Of a DNA stretch of 23,345 nucleotides, positions 22,739 to 23,345 are shown one piece after another. Location: the NCBI GenBank assembly GCA_050731755.1, contig JBOHPP010000110.1, positions 1 to 23,345 on the forward strand, in the 5' to 3' direction. Position numbers and translations under genes: made by a program. The notes under the pieces are model-generated. The model had not been told where the DNA came from. It saw only the letters and a list, made by a program, of their open reading frames with translations, and made no database searches. How positions within the stretch are numbered: position 1 is the first letter of the stretch; each line of letters opens with the position of its first letter. Origin of the DNA: JBOHPP01 sp050731755. GTDB lineage: Bacteria; Methylomirabilota; Methylomirabilia; Rokubacteriales; CSP1-6.

Positions 22739-22743
22739 CACAT

Positions 22744-23232
22744 ATGTACAACCGACTGGCGATCCTTGCCGCGGCGCTGGTGCTCACGGCCACGACGACC
22801 GTCTTGGCACAGACCACGGTCGACGTGACAGGTCGGGTCGTGCGTGTCGACCCCGGCACCCAGGTCATCATCCTGGACAACAACCAGGCCTTCCGGGTGA
22901 CGCCGAACACCGTGCTCCTGGTCAACAACCAGCCAGTCCCTCTGGGGACACTGCAGCCCGGTCAGGCGGTCATCATCCGCTCGGGCGAGGCCGTGACGGT
23001 GGCGCCCACGGCGACGGCTCAGGTGCCGGCCCCGGGTACGGTCGTTATCGCGCCCGGCGCGTCACCGGCAAAACCGCAGCAGACGATCTACGGCAGCGTG
23101 ACCGACGTCTCTCGCAGAGAGATCAAGGTCAAGACTGACGGGGGCAGCTTCGAGGTGAGGGTGCCGCCCGAGTTGGCCACTCAGCTTCGGAAGGGCGACA
23201 ACGTCCGCCTCGACCTGACGTTCCTCCGCTAA
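22744..23232 (+). CDS. Secreted protein with two beta-barrel-like units
   Basis: A 162-residue exported protein with a Sec signal peptide (MYNRLAILAAALVLTATTTVLA, cleavage near VLA-QT). Two similar beta-rich units are visible: VDVTGRVVRVDPGTQVIILD to LQPGQAVIIRSG (about 25-82) and TIYGSVTDVSRREIKVKTDG to LRKGDNVRLDLTF (about 114-161), joined by an alanine/proline-rich linker. Each ends with an 'L..GQ/DxV' strand, as in OB-fold or DUF5666-like secreted domains; that comparison is inference. The G-rich site 8 bases before ATG 22744 lies in a hairpin. Confidence 0.78.
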   Translation: MYNRLAILAAALVLTATTTVLAQTTVDVTGRVVRVDPGTQVIILDNNQAFRVTPNTVLLVNNQPVPLGTLQPGQAVIIRSGEAVTVAPTATAQVPAPGTVVIAPGASPAKPQQTIYGSVTDVSRREIKVKTDGGSFEVRVPPELATQLRKGDNVRLDLTFLR

Positions 23233-23345
23233 GGAAGTGGCAGACAATAAATGCACCGATATTGAGATCGGGGCGATACGCTGCATGAGTGAACGTCAAG
23301 GGCTGCCGCGCGAAGTACAAGACGCTGGCGCCGGCCTTGACGGAG

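Noticed and set aside
22244..22741. Minus-strand frame of 165 codons over the small secreted gene
   Set aside because: No signal peptide, motif or ribosome binding site; the plus-strand frame has a clean signal peptide.
23285..23345. Possible start of another plus-strand gene at the right edge (ATG 23285 or GTG 23289)
   Set aside because: Only about 20 codons are visible, both frames are open, and neither resembles a known N-terminus or has a clear ribosome binding site.
1..23345. tRNA, rRNA and CRISPR arrays
   Set aside because: No tRNA T-loop/acceptor pattern, no rRNA core sequence and no regularly spaced repeats were seen on either strand by eye.

Overview
The window is GC-rich bacterial DNA with almost every gene on the minus strand, tightly packed with many 1-4 base ATGA-type overlaps. 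The gene mix (branched-chain amino-acid-type ABC transporter with a Tat-exported binding protein, amidase, LmbE-like hydrolase, aromatic ring-cleaving dioxygenase, CaiC-like CoA ligase, DUF222-family remnant) is of the kind seen in soil and subsurface lineages such as Candidatus Rokubacteria/Methylomirabilota. That placement is an inference from style and content; no rRNA or marker gene is present.

Left edge (1-1.8 kb): the C-terminal part of a large serine recombinase runs in from outside the window and ends at 1477. Right beside it lies the 5' part of a DUF222 (13E12-type) gene in opposite orientation, which loses family similarity about 20 bases past the recombinase stop. This looks like the end of an integrated element sitting in a DUF222 gene.

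Catabolic block (2.1-11.1 kb, all minus): the block reads right to left. A two-subunit hydroquinone 1,2-dioxygenase operon (small then large subunit) has its own TTGACA promoter and ends at a strong hairpin. Next comes a transporter operon: Tat-type substrate-binding protein, LivG, LivF, LivH, LivM, then a small cupin, an amidase-signature enzyme and a PIG-L/LmbE hydrolase. The large dioxygenase subunit keeps a H-x-N-x3-E...H metal-ligand pattern at the spacing I recall for PnpD. The likely theme is uptake and breakdown of an aromatic or amide compound; the substrate cannot be read from sequence.

Middle (11.2-14.5 kb): a four-helix membrane protein is followed by a 26-codon membrane peptide gene. 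Next is a Phd/VapC-type toxin-antitoxin pair with a promoter that predicts a leaderless antitoxin mRNA and a toxin that appears to start at CTG. Divergent from it is a CaiC-like acyl-CoA ligase on the plus strand.

Envelope block (14.5-22.1 kb, all minus): ten consecutive genes encode membrane or exported proteins. In transcription order they are two TM2-domain proteins, an RDD protein fused to an exported Ig-like domain, a Yip1-family protein, a secreted beta-rich protein, an M48 lipoprotein protease with TPRs, two paralogous DUF3592 proteins, a secreted protein sharing the RDD protein's Ig-like domain, and a small membrane protein with a DUF3592-like tail. Promoters are visible before the first gene and before the protease. 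The shared domains suggest one functional unit at the cell envelope. It is the best candidate here for an undescribed system.

Right edge (22.2-23.3 kb, plus): two small secreted proteins of unknown function, one with a near-leaderless promoter and one with a hairpin that would cover its ribosome binding site.
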